This document shows, piece by piece, positions 47,001 to 57,847 of a stretch of DNA of 64,000 nt; position 1 is the first letter of the stretch; each line of letters starts with the position of its first letter. The position numbers and the translations under genes are program-made. The stretch is taken from contig OW028580.1 of the NCBI GenBank assembly GCA_932294295.1, positions 30,822,136-30,886,135 on the forward strand. Reading direction: 5' to 3'. Below the pieces are notes generated by a model. That model was not told the origin of the DNA, made no database searches, and was given only the letters and a program-made list of their open reading frames with translations. The DNA comes from Alitta virens (lineage: Eukaryota; Annelida; Polychaeta; Phyllodocida; Nereididae).

Positions 47001-49078
47001 GTAAATGTGAAGCACTGGACATATGATTATTGCTGATATTTATCTTGAAGTAGGGGAGAACTAGCCTAGGGGCATCTTGATTAGAATTTGCACTTTTCAA
47101 CACCACAAAGTGATAAAATGAGATAAGATTGTTATTCTTCTAATGTTCATTACTTGTGGAATCCAGTAACCAATTTGTGAGTGAAACAGAATAACCTCAT
47201 AATAGAAAAGTTGGAATTTACCTGTATAACACTATGAGGGGCGTTCAGAAAGTTCTGACCATTTTTTCATACAGACATTTATAATTGACATAGAAAGATG
47301 ATACTTGCACAAAATAAAATTCAAGGTAATGTTTATTTTATACACAAAATATCTGCTCATTCTCAAAAAGTAAAACCCATGTACTGTTGCCATGGAAACA
47401 TGTATATGTGGTTATGTGGATGCAGAATTGTTTTTGCAAAATATAGTTCATTTATGGACACTGAAATGAACATCACAACATCATAAGTGTGACTTTTGAC
47501 CTGACTCCCATAGGTGGGGTCTTTTACTTGCCTCAGCATGGACACCGAGCACAAGGCACCAATTTAGCAATCGAAGTTCAGCTAGAAGCTCAAGAAGAGT
47601 GCCCAGTGTCAAAAGACTATAGTTGACATATCTCTAGTTCATCCAGGATTAGATAGTAAGCGTTTGCTGAGGGTTTTCCTGCAGCGCAGCCTATGTTGGT
47701 TTAAACTGTGATTCATTTGGCCATGTTGAAGTGAGTTAAATTTATGATATGCTACTATTAGGTAATTGGCCAAACAAAATGTTTAATTAGGACGAACGTT
47801 TGGTCTCGACATATCATGAATTTTGCAAGTTTGTGCGATGAGAAAATGACGCATAATCCCCCAAGTTGGACGAGCTTCATGAGAAATTTATACAGATGTG
47901 GTAATTCGCTGTCAACATGTTAAAGAAGGCAATCTGGCAGTTATGCTGCCCTATGAATACTGCATTGCAACATGACTAACATTCTCTGGAGGGTGAACGC
48001 ATTTCCTCACTCCCTCCCCCACTCCCTTCCTCACTCCCTAACCCTCTCGCCATCGCTGCTCTCCGCAGCAGACCTCCCTGAAGGCTGCAACTCACCCAGG
48101 CGGCTGCACAATGGCGCCTCATAATTTAAACAAGCCGCAGATTAAAGTTTAATATGAGGCAATTTTCCTTGGGCCGAAATCGATCCTTTTTATGATTGGA
48201 ATTGGGCGAGAGGCACGTCACTCGAATTGAGCCAAAGATATGGATGATCAGCGACGTTCAGCGGGTGTCAGGATGGATCGAGCAAGTGTCACGGTTGCCT
48301 ACAATGTGATCCGAGCAGTTGCGCAAGCATGGCTTTTATTGTTGTCATGGTGAACATCCCCACCCCTCTCTACAACTTCCCCGGCCCTATTTGGACTTGT
48401 CAAACAAATCATATTCCTTGTAACATGCCTCTATATATATATATATATATCTAAAATATACGCCTATACAATATGCATCTTCAACATTAAATGGTCTTTG
48501 TGTACGCAGATTTTTGGTTGGGATCACGGTTATCACTGTATTGTCTGAGTATGTCAGGCTATGCAGGAGGGAGGCATATGGGCTGCTAAGCTGGCAGAAT
48601 TCGCCTGTCATCTGATATATACGGGATGAAAGATTCATGAAGGGAATCAAGAATGATTCATGCATCATCCAGAACATAGGGGCCTGAGCCAAGGTCCTCC
48701 ACTCATTCGGAATATTTATATGATTCTGTATTCTCTATCTTTTCGTTTTAGGTGTGGTTCCAAAACAGACGAACGAAATGGCGCAAGCGACACGCGGCAG
48801 AAATGGCGACGGCCAAGAAGCGACAGGAAGAGAGAGCGGACGCCATGGAGGACGACGACGAGGACAACGAGGACACGGAGAACATTGACGGAGAGGACGC
48901 GTCCTCGTCCCCCACCTCTCATGACAGCTACCTCAACCTGTCACCCCCCACCACATCCCCCTTGCACGATGTACATCATGTGACAGGGGCACACATGAAC
49001 CCCATGACGCAGTCCATGCTGCACACCAACGGATACAACCACATGGGCTTGCACACACCGCCCCCTAATGGTCAGTAG
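31525..49078 (+). CDS. Nkx6: Nkx6 homeobox transcription factor, complete, three exons
   Basis: This encodes a nuclear homeodomain repressor; in animals studied, Nkx6 proteins pattern the ventral nerve cord, motor neurons and endoderm or pancreas. Joining 31525-32014, 36634-36806 and 48752-49078 gives 990 nt and 329 residues. In order: MESR-like [20 protein letters not shown] (41-60), the Groucho-binding TN/eh1 motif [14 protein letters not shown] (93-106), Ala8 (128-135), the Nkx6 motif [18 protein letters not shown] (137-154), and the homeodomain (about 176-235) with [20 protein letters not shown] and [11 protein letters not shown]. An acidic stretch follows (251-270, DDDEDNED), then a Ser/Pro/His tail. 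The ATG at 31525 is the first in frame. The family is certain. Whether the genome has one Nkx6 or several is not shown here. Confidence 0.96.
32261..32301 (+). promoter_or_regulatory. Triple AGGTCA direct repeat (DR1-type) in Nkx6 intron 1
   Basis: AGGTCA (32261), one base, AGGTCA (32268), one base, AGGTCG (32275), then another AGGTCA at 32296. One-base spacing is the DR1 arrangement bound by RXR, HNF4 and COUP-type nuclear receptors. It lies about 250 bp after exon 1. Confidence 0.55.
32641..32713. repeat. (ACTG)n microsatellite
   Basis: CTGA repeats of 73 bp in Nkx6 intron 1; the third such tract in the window. Confidence 0.97.
32760..34900. promoter_or_regulatory. Repeat-poor part of Nkx6 intron 1
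   Basis: About 2 kb with balanced composition and almost no repeats (only a T-rich run at 33330-33365). It is a strong place to look for intronic Nkx6 enhancers, but no specific site is claimed. Confidence 0.3.
34901..36419. other. AT-rich part of Nkx6 intron 1
   Basis: Mostly A+T with TATATT-type low complexity at 35650-35800. A minus-strand open stretch at 35989-36318 is unrecognised and has no splice support. Confidence 0.4.
36420..36587. mobile_element. Short non-autonomous DNA element, hAT-like ends, copy 1
   Basis: It begins CAGGGGCGGATCCAG and ends in the reverse complement of CAGTAGCGGATTTAG. Its interior (TTGACAAATTAAA, TTTAAAT) matches 55615-55776. A G18 run lies inside. CAG...CTG ends suit hAT elements, but no clear 8-bp target duplication is seen. 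Confidence 0.7.
36634..36806 (+). CDS. Nkx6: Nkx6 exon 2: most of the homeodomain
   Basis: Acceptor ttcatgccag, donor gtcagt. It encodes [20 protein letters not shown] through QVK, which is homeodomain residue 46. The split before VWFQNRR is the intron position typical of Nkx genes. A hAT-like repeat ends only 46 bp before it. Confidence 0.95.
36807..39589. promoter_or_regulatory. First part of Nkx6 intron 2, repeat-poor
   Basis: Mostly unique DNA of balanced composition (especially 38400-39400), with a C-rich run at 38840-38857. Candidate intronic regulatory DNA by texture; no exon is seen. Confidence 0.3.
39590..40956 (+). repeat. Family X repeat, long copy (about 1.37 kb) with terminus
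   Basis: It runs from CGGTGAAAAGTTGTCCGTG through TTGTGCCTTTTGACATAG, TTTTGGGGGTTTTATGACC, ATGAGGGGAAAATGTGGAAA and CATCTCAACTATTGTTACC to the terminus at 40909-40955 (GAGGGT...GCTGCTGCAGCAGCCTATG). It has no long coding frame, so it is non-autonomous. Confidence 0.75.
41134..42110. other. Intron 2 segment with repeated poly-G/poly-C runs
   Basis: Runs of 10 or more G or C at about 41136, 41820, 41998 and 42088. The remainder is unique DNA with no exon. Confidence 0.6.
42111..43409. promoter_or_regulatory. Repeat-poor island in Nkx6 intron 2
   Basis: 42300-43280 is unique, balanced sequence with TAATGG/ATTAAT homeodomain-like sites and a CACGTGAC box near 42369. Candidate enhancer by texture. 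Confidence 0.3.
43410..44405 (+). repeat. Family X repeat, copy with internal duplication and terminus
   Basis: GATTGTGCCTTTTGAAG with a G16 run, ATGGCCGTGAATAAAAC, ATGAGGGGAAAATGTGGAAA, two TTTACAATGAYATC stretches (43744, 44088) and the terminus at 44361-44404 (GCATGCTGCAGCAGTGC). Confidence 0.7.
44640..44765. repeat. Dispersed repeat Y, copy 1
   Basis: TATTTTACTTGCCTGAGCAT...CAAGGCACGTCCAATTTAAC. It matches 47488-47600 and, in part, 59838-59870. Confidence 0.65.
45140..46600. promoter_or_regulatory. Repeat-poor island in Nkx6 intron 2
   Basis: Unique balanced sequence, interrupted only by an A18-G11 run at 45871-45903. No exon is recognised. Confidence 0.3.
46611..46789. repeat. (ATAAT)n/(GATAA)n microsatellite
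   Basis: ATAAT units shade into GATAA units. At 46735-46787 GATAAGATAAG faces its reverse complement CTTATCTTATC across a short loop. Confidence 0.95.
46790..47660. repeat. Mixed repeat region: mariner-like end and repeat Y copy 2
   Basis: 47230-47262 (TATGAGGGGCGTTCAGAAAG, TTCTGACC) resembles the outer end of a mariner-type element. 47488-47600 is repeat Y (GGGTCTTTTACTTGCCTCAG, ACAAGGCACC). No transposase is left. Confidence 0.45.
47661..47698 (+). repeat. Family X terminus
   Basis: CGTTTGCTGAGGGTTTTCCT then GCAGCGCAGCCTATGTTG: the terminal hairpin module, following repeat Y. Confidence 0.75.
47699..48751. promoter_or_regulatory. End of Nkx6 intron 2
   Basis: 47940-48360 is repeat-poor and could be regulatory. 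A (TA)n run is at 48430-48451. The branch and pyrimidine tract (TCTCTATCTTTTCGTTTTAG) lead into exon 3. Confidence 0.35.
48752..49078 (+). CDS. Nkx6: Nkx6 exon 3: recognition helix end and acidic C terminus
   Basis: Acceptor cgttttag. It starts [20 protein letters not shown], continues with an acidic stretch and ends HTPPPNGQ then TAG (49076-49078). Confidence 0.95.
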   Translation: MWFQNRRTKWRKRHAAEMATAKKRQEERADAMEDDDEDNEDTENIDGEDASSSPTSHDSYLNLSPPTTSPLHDVHHVTGAHMNPMTQSMLHTNGYNHMGLHTPPPNGQ

Positions 49079-49164
49079 GCTCAGTGACCAAGAACTGTTC
49101 GGAGCCAGAAGGACACTATTAACTCAACACTATGCAGTATGGACAATGAACAGGACAAGACTAG

Positions 49165-49458
49165 CCATGCATCCTGGGAGCCTTGCATCCTTGGAGCTGT
49201 GCATCCTTAGAGCCATGCATCCTGGGAGTCGTGCATCCCTGGAGCCGTACATCCTTGGAGCTGTGCATCCTGGGAGCCGCACATCCCGTGTGCTGTGCAT
49301 CCTGGGAGCCGCGCATCCCTGGTGCTGTGCATCCTGAGAGCCGTGCATCCTGGGAGCCATGCATCATTGGAGCCATGCATCCTGGGAGCCATGCATCCCG
49401 GGAGTCGTGCATCCTCGGAGCTGTGCATCCTGGGAGCCATGCATCCCGGGAGCTGTAC
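49165..49458 (+). repeat. 16-bp minisatellite in the Nkx6 3' UTR
   Basis: About 18 head-to-tail copies of GCATCCTGGGAGCCAT-like units starting 87 bp after the stop. Because 16 is not a multiple of 3, all frames rotate through the unit and stay open on both strands. Confidence 0.95.
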
Positions 49459-50897
49459 ATGGACAGTGATTTTTGTACATGCTTCTTTCTTGTTCTTGTT
49501 AATTGTGGTCATGAATTGTTAGTTTGGCCAACCATCCATTCCCATCCAAGCATTGCTGTAGATACACAATTGCTAGTCTCTGGACACTGGCTGAATTCAA
49601 TCAAGTCTTCCTTCTTCGTGCAAATTAATGAAAAGGGCCAAGTCGAATTAGACCTAAATATCGTGTTATCTACAATAATTTGTCGTGGTTATATTTTACA
49701 TGAAATCCAGTCAAACAGTTAAAACTCTAGTTACGAGTCCAGTACTCCTATGTGATTTAATCAAATCTTTAGCTGTATCCAGTACATATTGTGCATACTT
49801 ACATTATATACATTTTTAATGTTGTATATAGCTAATTGCTCCATCATACCATTCCCATTGAATTGAATTGTACGCAATTGTATATGTATTTCTCTCTGGA
49901 ATATAATTTATTATTATTGTGCAACTAGCCCGATTGCAATTATAATATACTTCCAGTGTTAAATTTTTGCCTTTGGGGGTTGCAAGGTGATGTGCTTATG
50001 CATGACTTGTTGGGTGATTTTAAAGTTTCAAAAAGCCTGCTAGTGCTAGTCCATGATATTACTATGCTGAGAATATATGTGAGGAATTTATGAGTCGAGG
50101 ATCTGCCTCCTTTCATGAGACATGTTCTATATTGCTTTCGTGTACTTTCAATGAATCTGTATTAATCAAGCTGTGAAAGGAACGGTAAAATGAATGGCTG
50201 GCCTTCACTGGTTATTGTGTGAAAGAGAGGCTCACTGTGAGGTAGATCTGTATGCAAACAATTCAAGGGGCTCACAGGTGTGAGACACCGCCACGCTTGT
50301 CAGCACCTCAAAGACAGGAGGCCATCAATCTGGTAGCCATTTTGTAGCAGATCGTTGCACGTGGCCTGCCTTATTGCCATGGTAACATCATGCAACACAT
50401 TTTATCCAACTCGTAGAAAGGTGTGGAATACACGATCCGTTGTTATAGACAGATTTATACATTTTTTTCTCTCCGTATAAAGGACATTAAAACGCCATTA
50501 AAATCTCCAACTCCTTGCGTGTGGTAATATTGGTGGTCTAGGGCAACCAGAGGCACCTGATCTGTGAGCTGATCTTGTAAAACTGTAAATAGCTTGTATG
50601 CTCATGTACTTACATAACTGAAAAATAGTATTCTACTGAATTCCTAGCGCATCCAAAAATGAAATTGTATTTTAAATCCTTCATTGGTTTTGTTTTTGTA
50701 TTGTATATTATTATTTATTAGGTGTCTAGGCGCCAACATGGATATTATCTTCACAGGGTTGATTATGCTGGAAGTGCGCAGCGGGTTGGTTTCGTTTCAT
50801 TATAGGCAAAAGCCGACCTTTGTATCATTTGTTTTATAACCTGTTGTGCACTATACGTGAACGCACTGTTTTTATAATTTTGTATGGTCAAATTTCA

Positions 50898-50903
50898 ATT
50901 AAA
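50898..50903 (+). terminator. Candidate Nkx6 poly(A) signal ATTAAA
   Basis: ATTAAA is followed by GT-rich GATGTTTGTTCTGTG at about 35 bp. An alternative AATAAA is at 51112-51117. Confidence 0.4.
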
Positions 50904-51117
50904 ATAACACCGAGAAACTTTGAGCGATGTTTGTTCTGTGCTTTCTGACCACTGCAATGGTTTGCAGTTGCAACCTAATATGGTTTAAGCATGCATGCAG
51001 GAATTGTGAGCATTCACAATGCCATGAATGGTGATCCTCCATTGTGTTGTGACACATGTTTTGCTTGTCAAGTCCAATGCAACATTTCATCTGTATGCTG
51101 TTTTGATCACAAATAAA

Positions 51118-51540
51118 ACGTGAATGAAACATTTCCAAACTGTCATGCATTTCTGGCTGTAGTGATATGGAAACGGGCTGACATGACATTCTTCATTAGT
51201 CAAACAATTCGTCATGGAGAATCATCTCCCGTATATTAATAATCATTTCCTTCACAAAATTGACAAAAATAACATGTCGCTTCCATGAGACACTTGACTC
51301 TATAGGCTATTTATTGTAAGTTGGCAAGTGGCATAAAAGTGTAATGAAAACATAACACCATTGTTAGGCTCAGCATTTCAAGTTTTCCTGAACAATCCTA
51401 ATGATTCTTGTGTTCATTTATGTCAGAGCTATCATGGGCCAGAGTACAGATCATTGAGGAACGCGTTGCCTGTCGCCTGGTATACATGTGAACCAGAATG
51501 TCTTATTTATTACTTTTATAATATTAAATAATTAATCCAA
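51118..51540. other. Intergenic DNA
   Basis: AT-rich, no feature seen. Confidence 0.4.
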
Positions 51541-52072
51541 AAAAATATATACTGTGTTACAGAGAAGGGCTGGCCATGCAGTTTGGCAATGCAGTTTGGC
51601 AATGCAGTTCTGCCATGCAGTTATATAGAATGTGTTAGAAGGGCTGGCCATGCAAGTTGGTAATGCAATTTGGTAATACAGTTCGGCCATGCAGTTATAA
51701 TATTTAATAATACAAAAAAATATACACTATATATATTGAAAAGAAGGCAATGCAGTCTGGCAATGCAGTTTGTCAATGCAGTTTAGCAATGCAGTTTCAT
51801 GATTTGGCAGTACACAGTTCGGCCATGCAGTTATGATATTTTAATACAAAATATACACTGTGTTACAAAGAAGGGCTTGCCATGCAGTTTGGCAATGCAA
51901 TTTGGCAACACAGTTCGGCCATGCAGTTATAATATTTAATAATTAATACAAAAAATTTACACTGTGTTACAAAGAAGAGCTGGCCATACAGTCTGGCAAT
52001 GCAGTTTGGCAATGCAGTTTGGCAATGCAGTTTGGCAGTGCAGTTTGGCAATATAGTTCGGCCATGCAGTTA
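51541..52072. repeat. Satellite-like array, AATGCAGTTTGGC units in a roughly 110-bp higher-order repeat
   Basis: 13-bp units (AATGCAGTTTGGC, variant CATGCAGTTCGGC) cluster. The clusters alternate with a spacer TTATAATATTTAATAATACA plus ACTGTGTTACAAAGAAGGGC. Four to five such blocks are visible. Confidence 0.93.
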
Positions 52073-52620
52073 GCCAGTCGAAGGGAAGCTAGTCAGTTTC
52101 CTGGGCAATGCACAATGTTTATGATGAATGTGGAATCGAGGCGGACAACTCTGTCATCCATTGAGCCATAATTCGTGGACATATCGCGAATATTTGCCGC
52201 AGCCATGTGGAAAAATCCCCGCATTTACTGGAGCTTTCCTGGCGGTTTAATGCCCCGTAAAATTTCGCGCGCTTTAGCATTTCCCGCGAGAATCTCGTCC
52301 TGTCGCCAGAGAATGATAAATCAGCACAGACAATTTCACCGGCTGCCCAAATGACTGCGCTGAAACACCACTTTGCAGTCTTTCAAATAAATCACTCCAT
52401 TCTGTATGTTCCGCGGGGCTCAGCTCTCAAAGCTTTCTCAGCAGATTTTATGTCAATTAATTTGAACAAGAGTCAACAAAATAGTTTCTTTTCGCGACTC
52501 GTCTTAGGGGCTTGTGTGGATTTTCGACTCGTCAATCAGTTGCGGATTGAAGAAAATTTGAAGGAAATTAGACATTTGTCACCGAAAATATCTCGAATGG
52601 AACGCTAAAAACAAAAATAT
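52073..52620. promoter_or_regulatory. Repeat-poor island downstream of Nkx6
   Basis: Unique, with AATTTCGCGCGC and TTCCCGCGAGAA (E2F-like) at about 52260-52293. Open frames lack support. Candidate regulatory DNA. Confidence 0.3.
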
Positions 52621-53580
52621 ATCCTTGCACATGTATTATACCTTTTAGACGTTTTTTTAGACTTTTTGACTGTCTCCAGAATAAATTATTCCTCTTTTTG
52701 GTCATTTTATAGTCAGCCTTATTAAGTGTCATGTATTTCATTTGATTAACTCCGACCCTCGTATGATGCTTTCTCGTCGACCATGTTGTACCAATCTGAC
52801 TTGATTTGACCATCTACTTAGTTTAAAAAATTTTTTTATTAATGATAACATTTAATACTAAAATCATCATGTCATTGTGGTTGCCACAGAAGAAATATTT
52901 ATAATAAGTCCACGTAAAAAATAGAGGTGAAATTTCTTATTGAGGTTTGTTCGAAGCCTCTTGTTTTTCTGCTTCTTTTTTTTTTTGTTGCTTTTTTTTT
53001 CTTTCAGTGTGACCTCTCCCACCCGGTCAGCTGAGCCGGCTAAAGGTCGTTTAGACCAGCTCCCCCCCCCCCCTCCCCCTCTCCCCTCTCCTCATTTGTG
53101 GTCAGGCTGAAGAGTCCCAGCAATAGAAATCGCCCCGGGGTAAATAAAAGCGTAACGTTCAGATTGCAGCAGGTGTAGGGCACAGAAATGCCTGAGCATA
53201 ACATGACAGTCGTCATGGTAACGACAAATGAGGCCCCATTGTCAAAACGGAATAGTCGCCTCCCGAACAATGCAGTCAATGCGCTGTGAAAGACCGTGTC
53301 GTTCGCTGATAAACTTCAAAGAGCAGCTTTACAGTAAATAAAAGGTCATCAAAAGAGACTGAAGACATTTGTCAGGCATGTCACAACAGGAAATGATGGA
53401 TACCCCAATCAACCGGAAACGGATATCCATGCATATCTTGTTGTGGATGTCAGGATGGCTGACCCACCAAAAACATTTCACAATAGTTGTCATATTCCTA
53501 CAAATGCTGTATACTGCATAGGTTGATGCAGGAGTATTCAATTCTAAATCCCAGTGCAATACTTGATTTTTTAGATTTTA
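52621..53580. other. Intergenic DNA with T-rich and C-rich runs
   Basis: T-rich runs at 52977-53004 and C-rich CCCCCCCCCCTCCCCC at 53062-53080. No gene is seen. Confidence 0.4.
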
Positions 53581-54000
53581 TTCCATAAAAGTGTCTGGTC
53601 TTATGAAGGAATTACAAGAAGTTAGTGATGGTGCTTCTCAGCAGTGAACTTACAAATTGACAGAATTTTGCAGGAATAATTGCGACATGCTCGTACTTTC
53701 GATTTCAATTACACCGCCAGTGCACATGCGAGAGGAAATTTCAGCGGATTTCTAGTGAAATTGAGGGCCAGTGTAATCTGGCCATGTCAGTAGCCCTGTC
53801 TTTGACCTTGCCAATTGGGGTCACCCTCCCTGCACCCCTTCTGCCCAGTGGTCAAGCCCTTTGCCATTTGTCCAGCATCCCTGCGTTGCTAGGCAACGGG
53901 AAACTCCAGAGGTCTTTTCTATGGTCCTCATTGCAAAATAAACAGATGCTTCACACGAGAATAAAGAAAACCGCATCGACGTGCCATATATTTAAATGAA
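53581..54000. promoter_or_regulatory. Repeat-poor island
   Basis: Unique balanced sequence including GTTGCTAGGCAACGGG (53886-53901), an X-box-like RFX site with inverted GTTGC/GCAAC halves. Confidence 0.35.
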
Positions 54001-54099
54001 ATAGTACATTTCTGATGTAAACATTCTTTTAATGACAATTGACCTCCATGGACCGTCGTCTGTCGAGAAAAACTATCTTCAACAGCGCATATCTCCCCA

Positions 54100-54417
54100 G
54101 CAATAATTGGAAATGTGGCTAAACCATGGACTGCATGTTACAATGACATCCATAAAATTGGAGAAATAAAGTTTATTTGTTTTGAAATGTTATACTGTTA
54201 TTGTGTGTAATACACCATATATATTTATTTTAAAAAAATAAGAATAATTTGCACTTTTGCCTGCTATCTATAAGCCCTGACTAATGTCTGTTATGGTATA
54301 CAATCAAAAATTGTATTGCATGCAATATTGTCCAAATTTACAATTAGGTCAATAATCACTGTTTTAAGTTTCTCAAATTTGCCGAGGGTATGCTGCTGCT
54401 GCTGCAGCCTATGTTTT
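54100..54417 (+). repeat. Family X repeat, 3' part with terminus
   Basis: TGTTACAATGACATCCATAA, TTGAAATGTTATACTG and the terminus at 54379-54417, where GCTGC is expanded to GCTGCTGCTGCTGCAGCC. Confidence 0.75.
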
Positions 54418-55614
54418 CTATTATAATATTTATTCGTCTTGTGGAATTTGTGTGTGTTAGATGGCGTGGGTTGATCTGGTAAAAAAAAATATCGAAATGA
54501 ATGATTGAATTTTCCCGACATGTAGAGTGACAAAAGACCGCTATCATATGTCAATGATATATACATGGCACCGTACATCATGTATTTTACTATGTGTTGC
54601 ATTTTTATTCAATTAGATATTAAACAGCGCGTTTCGATGCAGGTAAGGTCTGTTAAGAAAACAGACACAGAAAAGCCACAAAAATTAAGGTGACCCCCCC
54701 CCCCCCCGGTCCCTATTGGGTTCAATTGCTCTTGTCCTCGTTGTGGTGAAGCAATAGCCTGAAATGCTCTTTAGGGACCCGAGCAAATCAATGGCCAGGC
54801 TGTCAAATTGACGCAACATTATCTACACATTGCCATCATGAAATTTACTATCAGGGATTGCCAAATCGATACATATTCATGAAAGGCACCATAAAGGCTC
54901 GGCCATAATTACGAAGCGGCTCCATGGTTGTTGCGTCACATCCGTTCGCTGTGAGGTGACCCGAGTTCTGGGCCATTTTTTTTTTTTTTTTTTTTTTTGC
55001 ATTTACATTGCCCTGCAGAAGAAGTGAACCCCCCCCCCCCTTCCTCCCAATAAAAAAATCGACATATTAACGATCAACGCGACAAAGATCATATCGAAAG
55101 TGATAATTTAATACAGTTTACTTCACAGCGTTTAGCAATATACAGACGTATGGAAGCAGGGTTATTCAATTAACCCCACCTTGAGTTTGGGTGGAAATAA
55201 GTGACAATTCACTACATTTTGCAAATTTTTAGCTGATTTATGTAATGCACATACAAAATGTACACATTCATATTCTAGGGTATGACTGTGATGTAGTTAA
55301 TATGTTCTTCATTGTATATATAATGTTTTCAGCCGATTATTCCTGAATTTCATGAAATTCATCTCGGCAAACATTTAATGCAGCAATCACGAAACAGCAG
55401 CAGGCTGGTGATAAAATTCAGGAATTTTAGTAGAACAATAAAATTTGGTGAAAATACATCGACATTTTTTTATAAGGTTAATCTTTGATTATTGTGCTTC
55501 ACCTAAAAAGAATAGCTTATTTTCACGAAATAATATTCTGTGTTACGGTCACTTGAATTTTTAAAATGCCAATAATTCTATTATGAATAAAAGAATGTCT
55601 GGATAAAATGAAAA
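54418..55614. other. Intergenic DNA with homopolymer runs
   Basis: C14 at about 54693, T22 at about 54977 and C11 at about 55029. 54780-54970 is repeat-poor. No gene is seen. Confidence 0.4.
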
Positions 55615-55776
55615 CAGGGGCGGATCCAGAACAATTTTCACCCATCCGCCGGTGAAAGTTGACAAATTAAAATGTATTACGGGGACCCTGAATTATTTAA
55701 TTAACAAGTACTATATGTCAAGGGGGAGGGGGGTTTAAACCCCCTAAACCTCCCTCCCCCCGTAAATCCGCTACTG
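55615..55776. mobile_element. Short non-autonomous DNA element, hAT-like ends, copy 2
   Basis: CAGGGGCGGATCCAG to AAATCCGCTACTG, with GTTGACAAATTAAA and GTTTAAAC inside. Same family and orientation as 36420-36587. Confidence 0.7.
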
Positions 55777-55959
55777 GATAGCTGGATTCAACAATGGCAA
55801 TGAGCCCACAGACCATAGCAACCCCTACCCGAAAACCTGTGCACAGGATTACATAACTGCTAAACAACAGTGAAATTAGCAAAATATGATAAATTATCAC
55901 ATCCTCAAAAATTGTGAAGATTACATTTGTCATATTATAGTGGAGTAGGGCGGGAGGCG

Positions 55960-56014
55960 TTACACCCCCCCCCCCCTCAATACACCCCCCTCCGCCCCCC
56001 CCCCCCCCCCCCCA
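55960..56014. repeat. Poly-C run
   Basis: C13, a short break, then C-rich with C18. The strand opposite is G-quadruplex-prone. Confidence 0.95.
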
Positions 56015-56598
56015 CCAGCTAGTAAGGGCCAGATAGGTATCATCCACCTGCCCCTAGAAACTGACAAAACTTAATATGAAATATATATTATATCATCCCC
56101 CTACACAACTGATAAATCTGGGCCTCTGGTCTATATGTACACAAAAAAAATTAAAATGTATTACAAAAGTAATGTTTTGAGACTTTTGTCATGGGGTTCA
56201 CTTAGTGAAGCACGGCCCTGTAATGGAACTGAATATTAGGACAGATTGGTGAATTTACAAAAAATTATCAAATTCATAAATTGGTGACCAAACTACATCA
56301 TCTTAACTGTTCCAGCTATGAACAGCAGTTGAAACACCTACCCAGCACTTCCCATCCTGGTTCTTTCGAATAGATAGCGTGATGAAATGGCATTGTTCAC
56401 TGCTTTCATAATTCATTCATGGGGAAAATCGGATCACACTGCATCACACCAAATGTGGACTCAAGTCAAGCAGTGGTTAGGTATATCTATAGAAAAGTTT
56501 TCAATGCAAGACATTGTTTCACGCCTTGAACATAGCATTGTATTTTCACGTATTTTTACAATCAGGGAAAAGACTAAAAATACATATAAACCTCAAAA

Positions 56599-56945
56599 AT
56601 GCTTATCTTGTCTTGTCTTGTCTTGTATTTTCTTATCTTATACATGTTTTGATTACTTTCTTGAATAAAGTAATTGAGATGCAATGCTTATCTTGTCTTA
56701 CCTTATATTATCTAATCTTATCTTATCTTATACATGTTTTGATTACTTTATTTATCTCATCTTATCTTATCTCATCTGATCTTATCTTATCTTATCTGAT
56801 CTTATCTTTTCCTATCTTATCTTATCTAATCTAATCTTATCTTATACATGTTTTGATTACTTTATCTTATCTTACCTTATCTTATCTTATCTTATCTTAT
56901 CTGATCTGATCTTATTTTATCTTATTTTATCTTATCTCAAGGAAG
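56599..56945. repeat. (CTTAT)n tract with a repeated ATACATGTTTTGATTACTT insert
   Basis: CTTAT/CTTGT units are interrupted three times by ATACATGTTTTGATTACTT, so a larger block was copied. Confidence 0.9.
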
Positions 56946-57845
56946 CTGGCATCAAGGCCAAAGCTCATCATGTGTGTGTATATATATATATATACCACTT
57001 CCTTACAAGCTCGGTTCCTGCATTTCTAAAGTATTGTATCCAAGAAGCTCGGCTGAGATCACAATTAATCTGCCAAGAACGTCTCCTTCACAATCCATCA
57101 CAGACATTTTTCACTTTTCAATTTACTGCAAGAAGCCAAGATGCTGAGAAAATAACAAGGTTGTCCCCGTTCTCTCCTCGGAGGATAGCCACGATGTTTT
57201 GCTTGATGAAATATTCTGTAAACGTTGTCGTAACAGTATTCAAGGGGGAAACATTTCTGAGGTGTGACACGATTTTCCTTGGAGAACAAAACTGATGGGC
57301 GAGAGGCAAATGAGAGGAATTTGCAAAGAGGCTGGGGCAAAAGGGACGGCCAGGAAAAGGGGTGTTCGAGCATCAGCTCTTTCAAACAGATTGTCCTCTT
57401 GGGGGGCTTAATTCAAGACGAGCTTGTCAATTTGGCGCCCACCATCTCTCAGCATGGGAGCCTTTTTTATTAAGATTCTCCACACGATGCGGGCAAATTG
57501 TTTAGAGGGTTAACAAAACTTCTGTTTCAATTGCATCTGTAGAAAGAAAATGAACACTGCGAGAGAAAAGGCAGCATGCAAAAACGAGGCTCTTTCATGG
57601 AGGAGCCCACCTTCTTGGCCTTATTGCTTGATCGGGTTAATTTTTCATCACATGTATACAAAAAAATTTACGGATAATAATCAAACATACACAAGTCAAA
57701 TTGGAGTCTTTATTTTTTTTTTTTATTTTTTTTTTTTTTTTAATTCTTTTATTGACAATGCAATATTAATATACAGATACTTGTGTCAAAAATAAAAAAT
57801 AAAAGCAAGAGAAGAAAGATAAAGCAATGGAATAAAATAAACATA
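56946..57845. promoter_or_regulatory. Repeat-poor island then T-rich run
   Basis: 57000-57640 is unique balanced sequence with no recognised exon (candidate regulatory DNA). 57711-57741 is a T run. Confidence 0.3.
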
Positions 57846-57847
57846 CA

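Larger units (their letters stand above)
49079..50920 (+). other. Nkx6: Presumed Nkx6 3' UTR
   Basis: After the stop comes the 16-bp minisatellite, then unique AT-rich sequence up to a likely poly(A) site. No further exon is seen. The extent is inferred from the poly(A) signal. Confidence 0.4.

Noticed and set aside
49068..49722. Open frames of up to 179 codons after Nkx6
   Set aside because: A 16-bp repeat keeps all frames open on both strands; the Nkx6 stop precedes it.
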